From Pirellulales bacterium (GTDB taxonomy: Bacteria > Planctomycetota > Planctomycetia > Pirellulales > Lacipirellulaceae): a stretch of 64,000 nt of DNA. The position numbers and the translations under genes are program-made. The DNA lies in contig JAKVCC010000014.1 of assembly GCA_022448265.1 (NCBI GenBank), forward strand, positions 1 through 64,000. Direction: 5' to 3'. Within the stretch, counting starts at the first letter, position 1, and every line of letters begins with the position of its first letter. Below, in pieces: positions 47,331 to 58,210 of this stretch. The notes under the pieces are model-generated. The model was not told where the DNA came from. It made no database searches and was given only the letters and a program-made list of their open reading frames with translations.

Positions 47331-49337
47331 TCAGGGCTTGCCGCGTGATGCCCTGCGCTTTTTTTTCCGGTGGTGGGGAGCTGGGTTACTTGTCTGCGCA
47401 TTCTCCGCCTGCCCGGTCATTTCGTAGAGAAATCGGCTTGGTACGGTGGCGCGGGCTTTGCCCCATTTGCGCCGTGCAAGGGCGAAGGAAAGCGTTAGCT
47501 CTTCCTGGGCCCTGGTGACGCCCACATAACACAGCCGCCGCTCTTCGTCGATTGCGCTGTCTTGCTCGGCGAGCGCACGCTTGTGTGGCAAAAGTCCCTC
47601 CTCCATACCCACCATGTACACCTGCGGAAACTCCAAACCCTTGGCCGAATGCAAGGTCATCAGGGCTACGCAATTGTGACGCAAGGAGTCTTCCTTGTCC
47701 TCATTGCTGTCGCAATGGTCCAAGGCAATCTCGTCCAAAAAACCGCGCAGGGTTGGCTGGGCGCTATGTTCTGCGTAGCTCGCCGCGGCATTCACAATTT
47801 CTTCCATAGTTGCGGCGCGGGCGTCGCGATCGTTGGGATCGGGGTAGAGTCGATCCAACTCGCGGCGGTAGCCCGTTTCCTGAATGACACGGGGAACCAG
47901 GTCGGCCAGTAAACCATGCTGGGCCGCCTGGCGGAGCGAGCTCATCATCGCGTAAAAACGGTCAACCGCCTGTAAGGCCGACTCGCCCAGCGGCAATCCT
48001 TGGCCCGCAGCGGGCAACAGATCCCACACGTGGCCACCTCGCTCGGTGGCTAGCCCTACAAGTTGCTTCACAGTCGAATGGCCAATGCCCCGCGCGGGAG
48101 TGTTAATCACTCTGAGTAAGGCAACTTCGTCATGGGGATTGTCGATGAGTTTGATATAGGCCAACAGATCGCGCACCTCTTTGCGATCAAAAAAGCTCAT
48201 GCCGCCCACCAGAACGTAGGGGACGCCCGCCCGCCGAAGTTCAGCCTCAAAGCTGCGCGGCTGTTCGTTGGTGCGGCAAAGAATAGCGAAGTCGCGCGCC
48301 GCCACGCCTGGCTGAGTGAGTCGGAAGAGGATGTCGGCTACGACTTTCACAGCTTCGTCGGTTTCATCCTGCAACTGCATGACGCGTGGCGGACGACCAC
48401 CGAACCGGGCGGGCCGAAGTATCTTGGCGTGCCGCACGCGATTGAAGGCGATGAGCCGGTTGGCAACCTCCAGAATAGCCGCAGTGGACCGATAGTTGTC
48501 TTCGAGGCGAACGATCTTAGCCTCGGGCCAGTCCTTCTGGAAATTCAGAATGTGCGTAACATCTGCACCGCGCCAGCCGTAGATGGACTGATCGTCGTCG
48601 CCCACGACACACAGATTGCGGTGTCCCATGGCAAGTGCTTTGACAATAGCATACTGGCTTCCATTAGTGTCCTGATATTCATCGACCAGCACGTGGTCAA
48701 ATCGTTGCGCTTCTTCGCGACGCACGGAGGCATATTTGGCAAAGAGCCGGCCGACCAGCAGCAAGAGATCATCAAAATCAACCGTGCCTTTGGATTTTAA
48801 GTTTGACTGGTAACGTCGGTACGCCGCCGCCGCGAGGTGCTCGCGATCAGATACGGCGGTGGACGCGGCTCGCCCTGGATCGAGTCCACGTGTTTTCCAG
48901 CCACCGATCACCGCGAGCAGGTCGCTTGGTTTGAGTGATTCGTTGGGGCAGCGAATTTCGCGCAGCGCCGCCCGCGCTTCCGCTTCCTGGTCGCCCCGGT
49001 CGCAAATTCCGAATTTTTCAGGATAGCCAAGCCGCCCGATGTGCCGTCGGAGGATTTTGACGCAGAGTGAGTGAAAAGTAGAAATTTGCGACCTGGCCTT
49101 CGAACGCGGTCCTTTTCCCCGTAGGCGCGTTTTCACCCGTTCTTGCATTTCACCGGCGGCTTTGCGAGTAAATGTGACTGCCAGAATTCGCTCGGGAGGG
49201 GTGCCTTGCCGAATTAACTCGGCGATGCGATAGGTGACCACGCGGGTCTTGCCAGTCCCCGCTCCGGCCAGTACGAGCATTGGACCTGCGAGCGTGCGTA
49301 CCGCTTCGCGTTGCGGAGGATTGAGTCGATTAGACAT
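47331..49337 (-). CDS. UvrD/PcrA-family DNA helicase
   Basis: The 668-residue protein has SF1A motifs in order: LAGAGTGKTRVVTYR (Walker A), TFTRKAAGEMQERV, VDEYQDTNGSQYAI, GDDDQSIYGWRGAD, LEDNYRSTAAIL, and MTLHSAKGLEFPQVYMVG, YVGVTRAQEEL. It is a 3'-5' helicase for repair and replication restart. Its length is a little short for PcrA/UvrD, ending in a basic tail RKKKRRASRGK, so Rep cannot be ruled out. The start at 49337 (MSNRLNPPQREAV) matches the family better than the upstream in-frame start. Confidence 0.92.
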   Translation of the reverse strand: MSNRLNPPQREAVRTLAGPMLVLAGAGTGKTRVVTYRIAELIRQGTPPERILAVTFTRKAAGEMQERVKTRLRGKGPRSKARSQISTFHSLCVKILRRHIGRLGYPEKFGICDRGDQEAEARAALREIRCPNESLKPSDLLAVIGGWKTRGLDPGRAASTAVSDREHLAAAAYRRYQSNLKSKGTVDFDDLLLLVGRLFAKYASVRREEAQRFDHVLVDEYQDTNGSQYAIVKALAMGHRNLCVVGDDDQSIYGWRGADVTHILNFQKDWPEAKIVRLEDNYRSTAAILEVANRLIAFNRVRHAKILRPARFGGRPPRVMQLQDETDEAVKVVADILFRLTQPGVAARDFAILCRTNEQPRSFEAELRRAGVPYVLVGGMSFFDRKEVRDLLAYIKLIDNPHDEVALLRVINTPARGIGHSTVKQLVGLATERGGHVWDLLPAAGQGLPLGESALQAVDRFYAMMSSLRQAAQHGLLADLVPRVIQETGYRRELDRLYPDPNDRDARAATMEEIVNAAASYAEHSAQPTLRGFLDEIALDHCDSNEDKEDSLRHNCVALMTLHSAKGLEFPQVYMVGMEEGLLPHKRALAEQDSAIDEERRLCYVGVTRAQEELTLSFALARRKWGKARATVPSRFLYEMTGQAENAQTSNPAPHHRKKKRRASRGKP

Positions 49338-49597
49338 CGGTGATGGATCGGGCGCAAAGGAGGGCAAACACAGGATCGTAACGGTACTCTAGCCATTGCG
49401 AAAGGACCGGCCGTTATGACCCAGAAGGGGAGTTCTAGGGGACCGACCTGGGGCTAGCGACAACTGGCTTCTGCTACCTTGTCTGTCTTGACGCTAATCC
49501 CGCGGACCACCTACACTTCGGAGAGTTGCACAAACCGGTTATGCTACCCATTTGTCGCACCAGTAATCCCCTCCCGCAGATTTGAGAGACTCGTTTG

Positions 49598-50446
49598 ATG
49601 AAGAAGGAACGCCGACACGACTTGGAAACGAACTTTCTGGCGGTGAAGCTGACCCAATGGATCGCAGCGGTCAGGCCGTACTCCAAGGCTTTGACGGGGC
49701 TGGTGGCCTTGGCCATCGGGCTCTTTGCCGTCACTTTGTTATGGAACTCTCGGTCGGCTTCCACGGAAAGAAGCGCTTGGGAGGAGTTCGCAATTGCCAG
49801 CAATACTTACGATCCGGAGCTGATGAAGCTGCAAGACCTAGCGACGGCCGAAGAGTATGCTGGGACTCGAATGCAGGAGTGGGCGCACGCCGCCTGGGCC
49901 GATGGCCAGGTTTTGTTGGCGGCCGGGTCGTATCTCAGCGACCGTGAAGCAGCACAAACCCGCTTGCGCAACGTGGTTGGTACCTACGTTGCATTGGCCA
50001 CCAGCGCGGGCGACTCGGATATACGAAACAGATCGCATTTTGGTCTTGGTCGCATCTATGAACTGCAAAATAAAATCGATCAGGCGCAGCGAGAATACGC
50101 TCTGGTCCAAGGTGACTTGCAGACGCTTGCCCTTGAGCGCGCGGAGCAACTGAAATCAGACAAGGTGAAAGAGGCCTGTAACTGGCTGTTCACCGCGGCG
50201 CTGCCAAAGCGTGACCTGACCGGTGGGCAGGGCGCGACAGGTGCGCGTCCCAGTTTTGACGTTGCGGTACCTGATAGTGCACCCGCCGGAGATGCTACCG
50301 AAGGGCCTATTGCAACCGATTCTTCTGAAACGGGTGCGAGTGACGTTGAGGCCGAGGTGGGTGAACCCGGCGCAGGTGGCAGCACTGCGAGTGACGTCGC
50401 CGCCGGTGAAGGGACGGCCCCAAAGAACGATGTAGGTGACGAGTGA
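49598..50446 (+). CDS. Membrane-anchored TPR-like protein (YfgM-like)
   Basis: The 282-residue protein has a short cytoplasmic head, a membrane segment LTGLVALAIGLFAVTLLW around residue 30-47, and a periplasmic helical region with WAHAAWADGQVLLAAGSYLS and FGLGRIYELQNKIDQAQREY. The latter reads as tetratricopeptide-like pairs. The last 90 residues are Gly/Ala/Asp-rich and disordered. Its stop overlaps the rluD start by four bases (50443-50446), so expression is coupled. The ATG at 49598 is preferred over TTG one codon earlier. Confidence 0.7.
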   Translation: MKKERRHDLETNFLAVKLTQWIAAVRPYSKALTGLVALAIGLFAVTLLWNSRSASTERSAWEEFAIASNTYDPELMKLQDLATAEEYAGTRMQEWAHAAWADGQVLLAAGSYLSDREAAQTRLRNVVGTYVALATSAGDSDIRNRSHFGLGRIYELQNKIDQAQREYALVQGDLQTLALERAEQLKSDKVKEACNWLFTAALPKRDLTGGQGATGARPSFDVAVPDSAPAGDATEGPIATDSSETGASDVEAEVGEPGAGGSTASDVAAGEGTAPKNDVGDE

Positions 50447-51513
50447 CTGACGACTCCTCGGGCACGGCCGGCGATGAGCTGTTGTCCGCATCGGGCGAGG
50501 GACCCGCCGCTAGGAGTGCCGCGGCTCCGCAGCGATTTGAGGTCAGCGGGAAAGAAGCCCCCTGTCGCCTCGATGTTTTTTTGTCGGCCCGAATCCGGTC
50601 GGCCAGTCGCGCAGCCATTCGGCGCGCGATCGACACCGGTTCGGCGCGCGTCGCCGACCAAGTGCGCAAGGCCTCTTACAAGTTGATCGCCGGGCAGATC
50701 GTCGAGTTTTGCCCACCGCCGACACGTCCAGTCGGCCCCGAGCCCGAACCGATTTCTATTTGTCTCCTGTACGAAGACGAGGCGATCGCTGTCGTCGATA
50801 AGCCGGCTGGGATGGTGGTGCACCCGGCCAAGGGGCATTGGTCGGGGACCTTAGCGAGTGCACTGATGTATCACTTTGAGCGGCTCAGCCAATCGGGTGG
50901 CCCTTCGCGACCGGGAATTGTGCATCGCCTGGATCGCGACACCAGCGGGGTCTTGGTTGTTGCAAAAACAGACGAAGCGCATTGGAAAATTGCGGAACAA
51001 TTTAAGGAGCGGTCGGTCGAAAAACAATACGTGGCCATCGTTGCCGGCAGGCCCGATTGTGATCGGGATTGGATTGATTTTCCGATTGGCGACCACCCGA
51101 AGCACCGCGAGCGCAAGGCCCTACGCGCGGACCACCCCTCCAGTCGTGCGGCCCAAACTTTTTTCGAGGTGGAAGAGCGATGTGGCCCGTTTTCGGTTGT
51201 CCGCGCGTTTCCGAAGACGGGCCGCACGCACCAAATCCGTTTACATCTAGCCCATATTGGTTGTCCCGTCTTGTGCGACAGGCTCTATGGCGGAACCGCC
51301 CGGTTGACCGCCGGCCAGTTGCGGAGCCTGATGCGAATTCAGGATCTGGCCGGTGAAAGGTCCGGCGATGAGGTGTTACTCGATCGCCAGGCGCTGCACG
51401 CCCACCGGCTTTGTCTAAAACATCCGTTTACCGGTAAGCCGCTGGAGTTCACCGCTCCGATCCCCGACGACATGCGACAGCTACTACTGATCTTGCAGCA
51501 AATCTCGCAATAG
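50443..51513 (+). CDS. rluD: Pseudouridine synthase RluD-like (RluA/RluC/RluD family)
   Basis: The 356-residue product has an N-terminal S4 RNA-binding domain (CRLDVFLSARIRSASRAAIR) and a catalytic domain. The HRLDRDTSGVLVVAKT motif holds the catalytic Asp, and GRTHQIRLHLAHIGCPVLCD lies further on. It converts uridines in 23S rRNA helix 69 or another site to pseudouridine. The start is GTG at 50443, overlapping the stop of the preceding gene. A second synthase without an S4 domain is at 62601-63293. Confidence 0.88.
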   Translation: MTDDSSGTAGDELLSASGEGPAARSAAAPQRFEVSGKEAPCRLDVFLSARIRSASRAAIRRAIDTGSARVADQVRKASYKLIAGQIVEFCPPPTRPVGPEPEPISICLLYEDEAIAVVDKPAGMVVHPAKGHWSGTLASALMYHFERLSQSGGPSRPGIVHRLDRDTSGVLVVAKTDEAHWKIAEQFKERSVEKQYVAIVAGRPDCDRDWIDFPIGDHPKHRERKALRADHPSSRAAQTFFEVEERCGPFSVVRAFPKTGRTHQIRLHLAHIGCPVLCDRLYGGTARLTAGQLRSLMRIQDLAGERSGDEVLLDRQALHAHRLCLKHPFTGKPLEFTAPIPDDMRQLLLILQQISQ

Positions 51514-51608
51514 ACGCACAACGTTTTTGCAGATTGGTTTTCAGAGAGTTAGAAGCGAGGGCGGGAGGCTCATCTGGGGCTTCGTGTGCCACCAATCCTT
51601 TGGCATGC

Positions 51609-52346
51609 TCAGGGCCGGTCGAATAATGTTTTCATCAAGTCAACCGTGCCCAAATGGCGCGGGCTGACCAGCATCTCCCCTGCTGCGAAGCCGGCCGACT
51701 GACCCAGCTGGCGGGCAGTCGCTTCGACGCGGTCAAAGATGGTCTGCTTTTCGGGTGGGAACTGTGTCTGGTAGCAGCGGATGGCTTCTAGCTTGGCGGG
51801 GAGCGTGCGGCTGATATCAACCACCAGGTGGCCTGACCCTGGGGGAGGAGTGTTGGTGTAAAAAGAAAGCGTGTAAGCCATCTGCGCACTGATCTTGTGC
51901 GGTCCGAGGCCTGCAAAGTCGTCGTCCCATTTCGTGAGCTGCGAATAAAACACCGCTGCGTCGGTTATCTGCATGGCTTGCCAATGGTCCGGTGAGGCAA
52001 GTGGCGTCTTCTCGCCAAAACCGAGGACCAGGCGGGGCCTATATTTGCGGAATTCGGTCGCCAGCTTGACGCGCGCTTCGTAGGTGTCGAATAACTTGCG
52101 ATTGGGAAGATCCAGCGTGACCCGTACCGAGGCGCCGAGCCGCGTGGCAGCGGCCGCCGCTTCGGCCAGGCGAGTTTCGGGACCGGGCGAACCAGGCGTT
52201 GGTTCGCCGTCGGTCAGGTCGATGATGCCGACCTGGTATCCTTGCTCCTCCAGGCGGGCCAGCGTGCCCCCGCAGGCAATCTCCACATCGTCAGGATGCG
52301 CGCCCACCGCGATCACGTCGAGTCGAGGATAATCGTTTTGGCTCAT
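51609..52346 (-). CDS. bshB1: Bacillithiol biosynthesis deacetylase BshB1-like
   Basis: The 245-residue PIG-L/LmbE-type protein has the metal motif [13 protein letters not shown], HxxD-like [17 protein letters not shown], and the [17 protein letters not shown] block typical of BshB1. BshB1 removes the acetyl group from GlcNAc-malate to make GlcN-malate in bacillithiol synthesis. The ATG at 52346 overlaps the stop of the aldolase gene by four bases. The open frame upstream of it is in the aldolase gene region and is not used. Placement in the ileS operon is unusual. Confidence 0.85.
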   Translation of the reverse strand: MSQNDYPRLDVIAVGAHPDDVEIACGGTLARLEEQGYQVGIIDLTDGEPTPGSPGPETRLAEAAAAATRLGASVRVTLDLPNRKLFDTYEARVKLATEFRKYRPRLVLGFGEKTPLASPDHWQAMQITDAAVFYSQLTKWDDDFAGLGPHKISAQMAYTLSFYTNTPPPGSGHLVVDISRTLPAKLEAIRCYQTQFPPEKQTIFDRVEATARQLGQSAGFAAGEMLVSPRHLGTVDLMKTLFDRP

Positions 52347-53032
52347 CGAGACTCTTGCAGATTGCTGGAGGACTGTGGCGGCGCGAAGCCACCTTGCTGA
52401 CGAAGCTCTGCCAGTTCTTCGCACTTTTGGGGCGGCAAGGTCTGGATCGGCCCCAGTGGTTCCGCCAGGAGAAGAATCCGACAATAGGCGTCGAGAATCT
52501 CGGTCAGCGAGTAGGCCTGCTCCAGGGTGTCGGCGTAGCAAACCGTGCCATGGTTGGCCAGCAAACAGGCATTCGTCCGCTGGACAAAAGGCAATATGGT
52601 CTTGGCAAAAGCCAGGGTGCCGGGCGTCTCGTAGGGCGCAATTGGCACATCACCCAGAAAAAACTCAGCCTCCGGCATCGCGCCACGAGGCACCGGCTTG
52701 CCGGTTACGGCAAATGCCGTGGCATGGGGGGCGTGACAATGGACGACCGCTTCCACATCAGGCCGCGCCCGTAGGATTTCCAAATGCAACAGCACCTCAC
52801 TGGTGCGCGTGCGCCCACCCGCTAATTGATTACCGGAGAGATCCACCAGGCAAATATCGTCTGGTTGCATAGTCCCCTTGCAAAGCATGGTTGGCGTTGC
52901 CAGCACTTCAGTATCAGTGAGCCGCGCGGTTATGTTGCCGTCGGTTCCCGCAACGAGGCCCCGCTGATACAGCCGCCTGCCAATATCGCAGATTTGCTGT
53001 CTTAATTGTTGGTCAGTGGGTTGCATGAGCAT
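52343..53032 (-). CDS. Class II aldolase/adducin family protein
   Basis: The 229-residue protein has the zinc ligands in [10 protein letters not shown] (about residue 98), a catalytic acid in PEAEFFLG, and [15 protein letters not shown] downstream, the layout of L-fuculose-phosphate aldolase and its relatives. The related ribulose-5-phosphate epimerase or methylthioribulose dehydratase cannot be excluded. It begins 16 bases after purN and overlaps bshB1 by four. Sugar-phosphate substrate is unknown. Confidence 0.8.
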   Translation of the reverse strand: MLMQPTDQQLRQQICDIGRRLYQRGLVAGTDGNITARLTDTEVLATPTMLCKGTMQPDDICLVDLSGNQLAGGRTRTSEVLLHLEILRARPDVEAVVHCHAPHATAFAVTGKPVPRGAMPEAEFFLGDVPIAPYETPGTLAFAKTILPFVQRTNACLLANHGTVCYADTLEQAYSLTEILDAYCRILLLAEPLGPIQTLPPQKCEELAELRQQGGFAPPQSSSNLQESR

Positions 53033-53048
53033 GTGAACCTTTGCTTAT

Positions 53049-53711
53049 TCAGTTCTTACTAGAACCTGCGCGCCCACGGGTCGAAATGGTCACGCGACGG
53101 CCTTCCAGCTTGATCTTACCAGCCGCCAATAGCTTCAGTACATGAGGGTAAGCTTCTTTTTCAGCTTCTAGTACACGGTCGGCTAGGCTGTCGGCCGTGT
53201 CGTCGTCGAAGACGGGCACCGGCTGTTGCCAAATAATCGGTCCCGCGTCGTACTGGTTATCGACAAAGTGGATGGTGCAGCCGGTGACCTTGGCTCCGCG
53301 ATCGAGGACGCCTTGATGTACGCGGTGGCCGTACATCCCCGGGCCACAAAACGAGGGAATGAGCGAAGGGTGGATGTTGAGTACCCGACCGACAAAGTCG
53401 TCTGCTACGGGAACCAACTTGAGAAAGCCCGCCATCACGACCCAATTAGCTTTTGCAGTCCGACAGGCGGAAAAAATGGCATTTCCATATTCTGCGTCGC
53501 TGGAAAATTGGGTGCGGGCAACAACCTTGGTAGGTATGCCCGCTTGTTCCGCATACTGGAGCCCGCCCGCCTTGGCGCTGCTGGAAATGACCAGGTCGAT
53601 GTCGATCGGAATTTTTTCAGCGCCCGCAAGATCAATCAAATTTTTGAGCGTACGGCCGCTCCCCGAAATAAGCACGGCCAAGCGCAGACGTGGGCGAGTC
53701 GCATTTGTCAT
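53049..53711 (-). CDS. purN: Phosphoribosylglycinamide formyltransferase
   Basis: PurN transfers a formyl group from 10-formyl-THF to GAR in purine synthesis. The 220-residue product has [13 protein letters not shown] (phosphate loop), [10 protein letters not shown], the [10 protein letters not shown] catalytic motif with the conserved His, and [22 protein letters not shown] carries the second His. Its start overlaps the ileS stop by four bases (53708-53711). Confidence 0.93.
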   Translation of the reverse strand: MTNATRPRLRLAVLISGSGRTLKNLIDLAGAEKIPIDIDLVISSSAKAGGLQYAEQAGIPTKVVARTQFSSDAEYGNAIFSACRTAKANWVVMAGFLKLVPVADDFVGRVLNIHPSLIPSFCGPGMYGHRVHQGVLDRGAKVTGCTIHFVDNQYDAGPIIWQQPVPVFDDDTADSLADRVLEAEKEAYPHVLKLLAAGKIKLEGRRVTISTRGRAGSSKN

Positions 53712-56700
53712 GGGGCCACTCGCAGATAAACATGCGCCTCGTGCCCACCGACACTGACGGCGACCGGCTCGACACCATCTAGAGGTCCCAGCGAAATTGC
53801 GACTGCTAGGGTTTCGCCCATAAGGTAGTCAAGAAAGGACTCGATGGCCGCTTGCAGCTCTGCCGATTCGGTTACGATGCTACACTCGATTCGGTCGGTA
53901 AACTCGCAACCCCGGTCCTTCCGCAGATCTTGAATCGCGCGCACCAGGTCACGGATCAGACCTTCGGCCAGTAGTTCGGGCGTCAACTGTGTCGACAATA
54001 CCACGACCACTCCCCGGCCTTGGGCTGCAGTCCAGCCGGGTTTGGCCTGCAGGCGAACTTCAATATCGGACTCACCCAGCACGATTGACTTCCCGTTGTT
54101 GATCTCGAGCACGGCCTGGCCCGTCGATTTCAGCTCTGCCAATAGGGGGCCGCCGCTAGTCTCGGCGAGCCGCTTTTTTACCAGGGGCATGTTTTTTCCA
54201 AGCTTTGGGCCCAAAAGCTTAAAATTGGGTAGCAGCAGATAGTCGATGTACTGTTCCGCGTTATTTGTGAATTCAACCTCTTTAACATTGAGTTCATCGG
54301 CGATGAGTCCCGCGTGCGATTCCAGCCAGGCCTGGTGTGTGGAGTCGGCGAGGATCACTTCAACCTTGGCCAAAGGCTGGCGTACCTTCAGCTCGGCGCT
54401 GCTACGTGCCTGCCGTCCCAGTGAGCTGATCTCTCGCACTAGGTTCATTTGCGCCGAGAGTGCCTCGTCGACCGCTTCCAGGCACGGCTCGGGGTAGTCA
54501 CACAAATGCACGCTCTCTTCCGCGGCGTCGCCAAACTGGGAGACAGCTAGATTTTGCCATAAACTATCGGCCAAAAACGGGACGAACGGCGCGACGAGCC
54601 TGGTGGTCGTTAGGAGACATTCGTAAAGGGTCCAATAGGCATCGAGTTTCTGTGGCGATTGCTTGTCGCTAGCCCAAAACCGATCTCTACTGCGGCGGAC
54701 ATACCAATTAGACAGCGCATCCACAAATGTTGTGATCGCCTGACAGGCCGCATAGTTGTCGTAGGCGTCCATCCGCTCGACCACCGTCGCCGAGGTCGCG
54801 CCCAACTCGCTGCAAATCCATCGATCCAGTTCGCCCCGCTTCTGGACGGGCCGATAGGAGGAGGCCCTCGCAAATGTGTCGGCGTCCAACCGACGATTCT
54901 CGCTCCTTGATCCGCCATCTCCATTTGGACGAAAGTCGTCAATGTTGGCGTATATCGAGAAAAAACTATAAACATTCCAGAGCCGCAACAAAAACTCAGG
55001 GATGCTATCTTTAATCGCCTGCTCGCTATAGCGAATTGATGTCCAAGGGGGTTGGTTCGCAAAGAAGTACCAGCGTAGAGCGTCTGCCCCATACAGATCA
55101 AAGATCTCGCTCGGGTCGCGATAATTGCGTTTGCTCTTCGACATCTTCTGCCCATCCTCGCCAAGCATCAAACCGAGCACGATGCAGTTGCGGAAAGGAT
55201 GGGGGTAAGGGGAGTTTTGAGCTTCGAGTTCTACGCCCCCGTTTTCTTCTCGCTGCACTTCTGCCTTGTCACCCGCAGTGCGCGCATTGTTGCCAAACAT
55301 CATCGTGCTGATCGCCAGTTGGCTATAAAACCACCCGCGCGTTTGGTCGACCGCTTCGCTAATGAAGTCGGCCGGGAATTGGCTTTCGAAACGCTCCCGC
55401 TTGGGGCCGCTCAGTTCACCTTGGTAGCCCCACTGGGCAAAGGGCATGGCGCCTGAGTCGTACCAGCAGTCGATTACCTCGGTAACCCGCTGCATTCGCG
55501 CTCCCTGGGCAAAGGGCGAATCGTAAGTGACCGAGTCGATGTACGGTTTATGGACCTGCAGGTCGTCCGGGAGCTCGGGATGGGCCTGTTTGGCGGCATC
55601 CCAAACTTCCGTGCCGGAGAGCCCTGGCTTGCCGAGTAATTCGTCATAACTGCCAACCGCTTCTTGCCGACCCGTTTGTTCGCACACCCAAATCGGCAGC
55701 GGCGTGCCCCAATAGCGCTCTCGTGAAAGGGCCCAGTCGACATTCGATTCCAAAAATTTTCCGAAACGTCCCTCCTGAATGTGCCCCGGCAGCCATTGAA
55801 TTGCCTGATTGTTTGCCAGCATTTGGTCCTTAGCGTCGGTGGTGCGAATGAACCAGCTTTCGCGAGGGTACTGAATGAGCGGGTCCTGTTCGGCACGCCA
55901 GCAAAAGGGATAGTCGTGTCGGTACTGTTCCTGGTGGTAGAGCAGTCCGCGCTCCTTGAGGTCGCGATTGATATCTTTGTCGCAGTCTTTGACCCAGCGT
56001 CCACGGACAAACTCCGGCCCTTCGTCTGTGAACTTACCGTCCGGGCCGACGCAATTGATTAGCGCAGGCTGGAAACCGGGTTCGAATCGCTCCCTTTCCG
56101 ACATCAATACTTCATAATCGACTTCGCCAAATGCAGGTGCCTGGTGGACGATCCCCGAACCGCTGTCGGTCGTCACAAAATCTGCCGATACAATTCTCCA
56201 CCCAAGGTGTTCGGTCGTATCTGTACCCTGCAATTTTCCGCAACGTTGGCCGAGTTCTTTAGTATCTGGGTCCAGTAATTCTCCGGTGGCGCCAGTCTGT
56301 TGATAAAAACAGTCAAACGGCGGCCGATAGCGTTTGCCCACCAGGGCACGACCCAGAACTGTTGATTCGACCGTCAATTCTCGCTTGACCTTTGCCGCGA
56401 TGGTTTCAACTAAGGCCGAGGCGATTATCAGTTTTTGCCTGCCGGTATCTTCCTGGGGATCGACAACGACCGCGTATTCCAGATCGGGGGAGACCGCCAC
56501 AAACTGGTTTGAGGGCAAGGTCCAGGGCGTGGTTGTCCACACCAATAGCGATGTATCGGTTTCCGAGCCGTTCGCGTTGAGCAGCGGGAACTTCACAAAT
56601 ACGCTTGGATCGGCCACTTCGCGATAGCCTTGGCTGACCTCACCCGCCGAGAGTGCGGTGCCGCCCTGAGCCCACCACCACACAATTTTATGTCCCTGAT

Positions 56701-57217
56701 ACAGTTCTCCACGGTCGAAAAGTGTTTTGAGCGACCACCACACACTTTCGACGTAGCTCTGATGGTAGGTCGCGTAGGCATCCTTGATGTCGACCCAGAA
56801 TCCGATCCGCTCGGTCAAACGTTCCCACTCTTGCATGTATCGCCAGACACTTTGCTGGCACTTGCGGATGAATGGCTCAACGCCGTAGGCTTCGATTTCT
56901 TCCTTCGAGTGGATGCCCAACTCTTTGCAAACTTCCACTTCTACAGGCAATCCATGTGTGTCCCAGCCCGCTTTGCGCTCGCATCGATACCCTCGCATCG
57001 TGCGATAGCGGGGAAATAGGTCTTTGATCGCGCGCGTGAGGCAATGTCCCGGATGCGGCATCCCATTTGCCGTCGGCGGACCTTCATAGAAAACGAAGTT
57101 CGGCGCGCCGGCCCGCGCGTCCAATGTTTTTTCGTAGATGCCCCGTTCTTTCCAAAAGGCACCAACGGCTAACTCCCGCGACGAAAAACCTTCGTTCTTA
57201 TCAGTAATGGGAAACAT
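53708..57217 (-). CDS. ileS: Isoleucyl-tRNA synthetase
   Basis: The 1169-residue class I synthetase has the HIGH-like PHPGH at residues 54-58 in [29 protein letters not shown], the editing-domain region with [14 protein letters not shown], and KMSKSKRNY near residue 692. A C-terminal anticodon-binding and long helical extension follow. The length and the [11 protein letters not shown] text fit the type II (eukaryote-like) IleRS group. It lies 23 bases after the acidic gene and begins a run of coupled genes with purN, the aldolase and bshB1. No T-box leader is seen. Confidence 0.94.
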   Translation of the reverse strand: MFPITDKNEGFSSRELAVGAFWKERGIYEKTLDARAGAPNFVFYEGPPTANGMPHPGHCLTRAIKDLFPRYRTMRGYRCERKAGWDTHGLPVEVEVCKELGIHSKEEIEAYGVEPFIRKCQQSVWRYMQEWERLTERIGFWVDIKDAYATYHQSYVESVWWSLKTLFDRGELYQGHKIVWWWAQGGTALSAGEVSQGYREVADPSVFVKFPLLNANGSETDTSLLVWTTTPWTLPSNQFVAVSPDLEYAVVVDPQEDTGRQKLIIASALVETIAAKVKRELTVESTVLGRALVGKRYRPPFDCFYQQTGATGELLDPDTKELGQRCGKLQGTDTTEHLGWRIVSADFVTTDSGSGIVHQAPAFGEVDYEVLMSERERFEPGFQPALINCVGPDGKFTDEGPEFVRGRWVKDCDKDINRDLKERGLLYHQEQYRHDYPFCWRAEQDPLIQYPRESWFIRTTDAKDQMLANNQAIQWLPGHIQEGRFGKFLESNVDWALSRERYWGTPLPIWVCEQTGRQEAVGSYDELLGKPGLSGTEVWDAAKQAHPELPDDLQVHKPYIDSVTYDSPFAQGARMQRVTEVIDCWYDSGAMPFAQWGYQGELSGPKRERFESQFPADFISEAVDQTRGWFYSQLAISTMMFGNNARTAGDKAEVQREENGGVELEAQNSPYPHPFRNCIVLGLMLGEDGQKMSKSKRNYRDPSEIFDLYGADALRWYFFANQPPWTSIRYSEQAIKDSIPEFLLRLWNVYSFFSIYANIDDFRPNGDGGSRSENRRLDADTFARASSYRPVQKRGELDRWICSELGATSATVVERMDAYDNYAACQAITTFVDALSNWYVRRSRDRFWASDKQSPQKLDAYWTLYECLLTTTRLVAPFVPFLADSLWQNLAVSQFGDAAEESVHLCDYPEPCLEAVDEALSAQMNLVREISSLGRQARSSAELKVRQPLAKVEVILADSTHQAWLESHAGLIADELNVKEVEFTNNAEQYIDYLLLPNFKLLGPKLGKNMPLVKKRLAETSGGPLLAELKSTGQAVLEINNGKSIVLGESDIEVRLQAKPGWTAAQGRGVVVVLSTQLTPELLAEGLIRDLVRAIQDLRKDRGCEFTDRIECSIVTESAELQAAIESFLDYLMGETLAVAISLGPLDGVEPVAVSVGGHEAHVYLRVAP

Positions 57218-57240
57218 GCGGCTTTAAAAAGGCGAAACGG

Positions 57241-57549
57241 TCAGTCGTCGAAATTCGGATCACCTTTAAACAGGGAGCTTTTTTCGTCATCCTTGTCGTC
57301 CTTTTCCTCGCCACCAAAGGTGTCGGGAAACTCTTCGTCCTCGGTGAGATCGTCTTCCCAGTCTTCCTCGAAATCGTCATCGAAATCGTCATCGAAATCG
57401 TCGTCTTCGAAGTCGTCAAACGGATCATCCATCTCTGCACCGAGTGGAATAGAGGGAGAAGTACCAATAGGCAAACTGCCAATCTGGGGATGCCCAGACC
57501 AGCTTTGCCAGAACGTTGTTTCATCCTGTGCGGTTACTACCGTAGCCAT
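57241..57549 (-). CDS. Small acidic Asp-rich protein, 102 aa
   Basis: The product has a short ordered N-terminus (MATVVTAQDETTFWQSWSG) and then a run of Asp, Glu and Phe such as DDFDDDFDDDFEEDW, ending in a Lys/Asp-rich tail. The run is encoded by a 12-bp tandem repeat at 57369-57404. It may be disordered and bind basic partners or metals. A GGAG site lies 6 bases before the ATG. Sitting 23 bases before ileS, it is probably its operon leader gene. I know no function. Confidence 0.7.
   Translation of the reverse strand: MATVVTAQDETTFWQSWSGHPQIGSLPIGTSPSIPLGAEMDDPFDDFEDDDFDDDFDDDFEEDWEDDLTEDEEFPDTFGGEEKDDKDDEKSSLFKGDPNFDD
57369..57404. repeat. 12-bp tandem repeat inside the acidic gene
   Basis: Three consecutive units (cgaaatcgtcat twice, then cgaaatcgtcgt) encode repeated Asp-Asp-Asp-Phe residues on the minus strand. 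In-frame expansion or contraction by slippage would not shift the frame. Confidence 0.9.
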
Positions 57550-57706
57550 TAATCTCCGCCTCGCAATTCACCGGTAAACTCAGTTTTTCACAATTCCCAG
57601 CGACTGTAATTACTTGCAGCCATTGTTTGTGTCGACCTCTACAGGCCGCATCACATCCAATTTACAACCTTGCTAGCATATTTGCCGTCCAAGGCAGCAC
57701 CACGGC

Positions 57707-58111
57707 TTACGCCGATCGCTGTATTATTGTAGGCGTGGATTCTGCCCGATGACAACTGGTCTTCTGCAATACCATTCGGCGGCCGGCGGTCTGGCGAAGT
57801 CTCGCGGGCCGAGTCGCGTCGGGTGAACTGGCCATTGGCAGCCTCGGCAGCCGGTTTGCGTTGCGAAAAGAAGCGTCTCCGCAGCAGGGCAGGGTCTCGC
57901 GGCCGAAGATTATTCGAATGCGACCGATCGGGCCGACTCCGGGTGGAACGTCGCTAATGATCGGAAGGGATTGCCCCTGCCGGAGCGTGGCGACCAGGTC
58001 GGGATCGATCTGGAAGATGTATTCGCAGCTTGGATTCTCTCCTGGAAGGGGCTGCCAGCCAAAAACAACACTGCCAGACGAGGACATTAACCACAACGGG
58101 GCGGATCTCAT
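57707..58111 (-). CDS. Hypothetical protein, possibly frameshifted
   Basis: The first half reads SGSVVFGWQPLPGENPSCEY and IFQIDPDLVATLRQGQSLPI, then SDVPPGVGPIGRIRIIFG, an ordered strand pattern I associate with small planctomycete hypothetical proteins. After GRETLP the frame turns Arg/Ser-rich and shadow-like, while the next frame reads LLRRRFFSQRKPAAEAANGQ and continues openly to about 57,650. A frameshift near 57,890 is therefore possible. The start may be 58111 or the ATG at 58087. Confidence 0.5.
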   Translation of the reverse strand: MRSAPLWLMSSSGSVVFGWQPLPGENPSCEYIFQIDPDLVATLRQGQSLPIISDVPPGVGPIGRIRIIFGRETLPCCGDASFRNANRLPRLPMASSPDATRPARLRQTAGRRMVLQKTSCHRAESTPTIIQRSA

Positions 58112-58210
58112 AACTGAATAGATAGAAACATCCTAGAGAAGCTCGCCGCTGCCCAAACACACGTCAGTCGTCTGGCGCCCGCCCCTATTTCAAGGGCCGA
58201 CATCGTGCAG

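Noticed and set aside
53708-57600. T-box or other riboswitch before ileS
   Set aside because: The gap to the preceding gene is 23 bases and the region before the acidic gene shows no T-box sequence.
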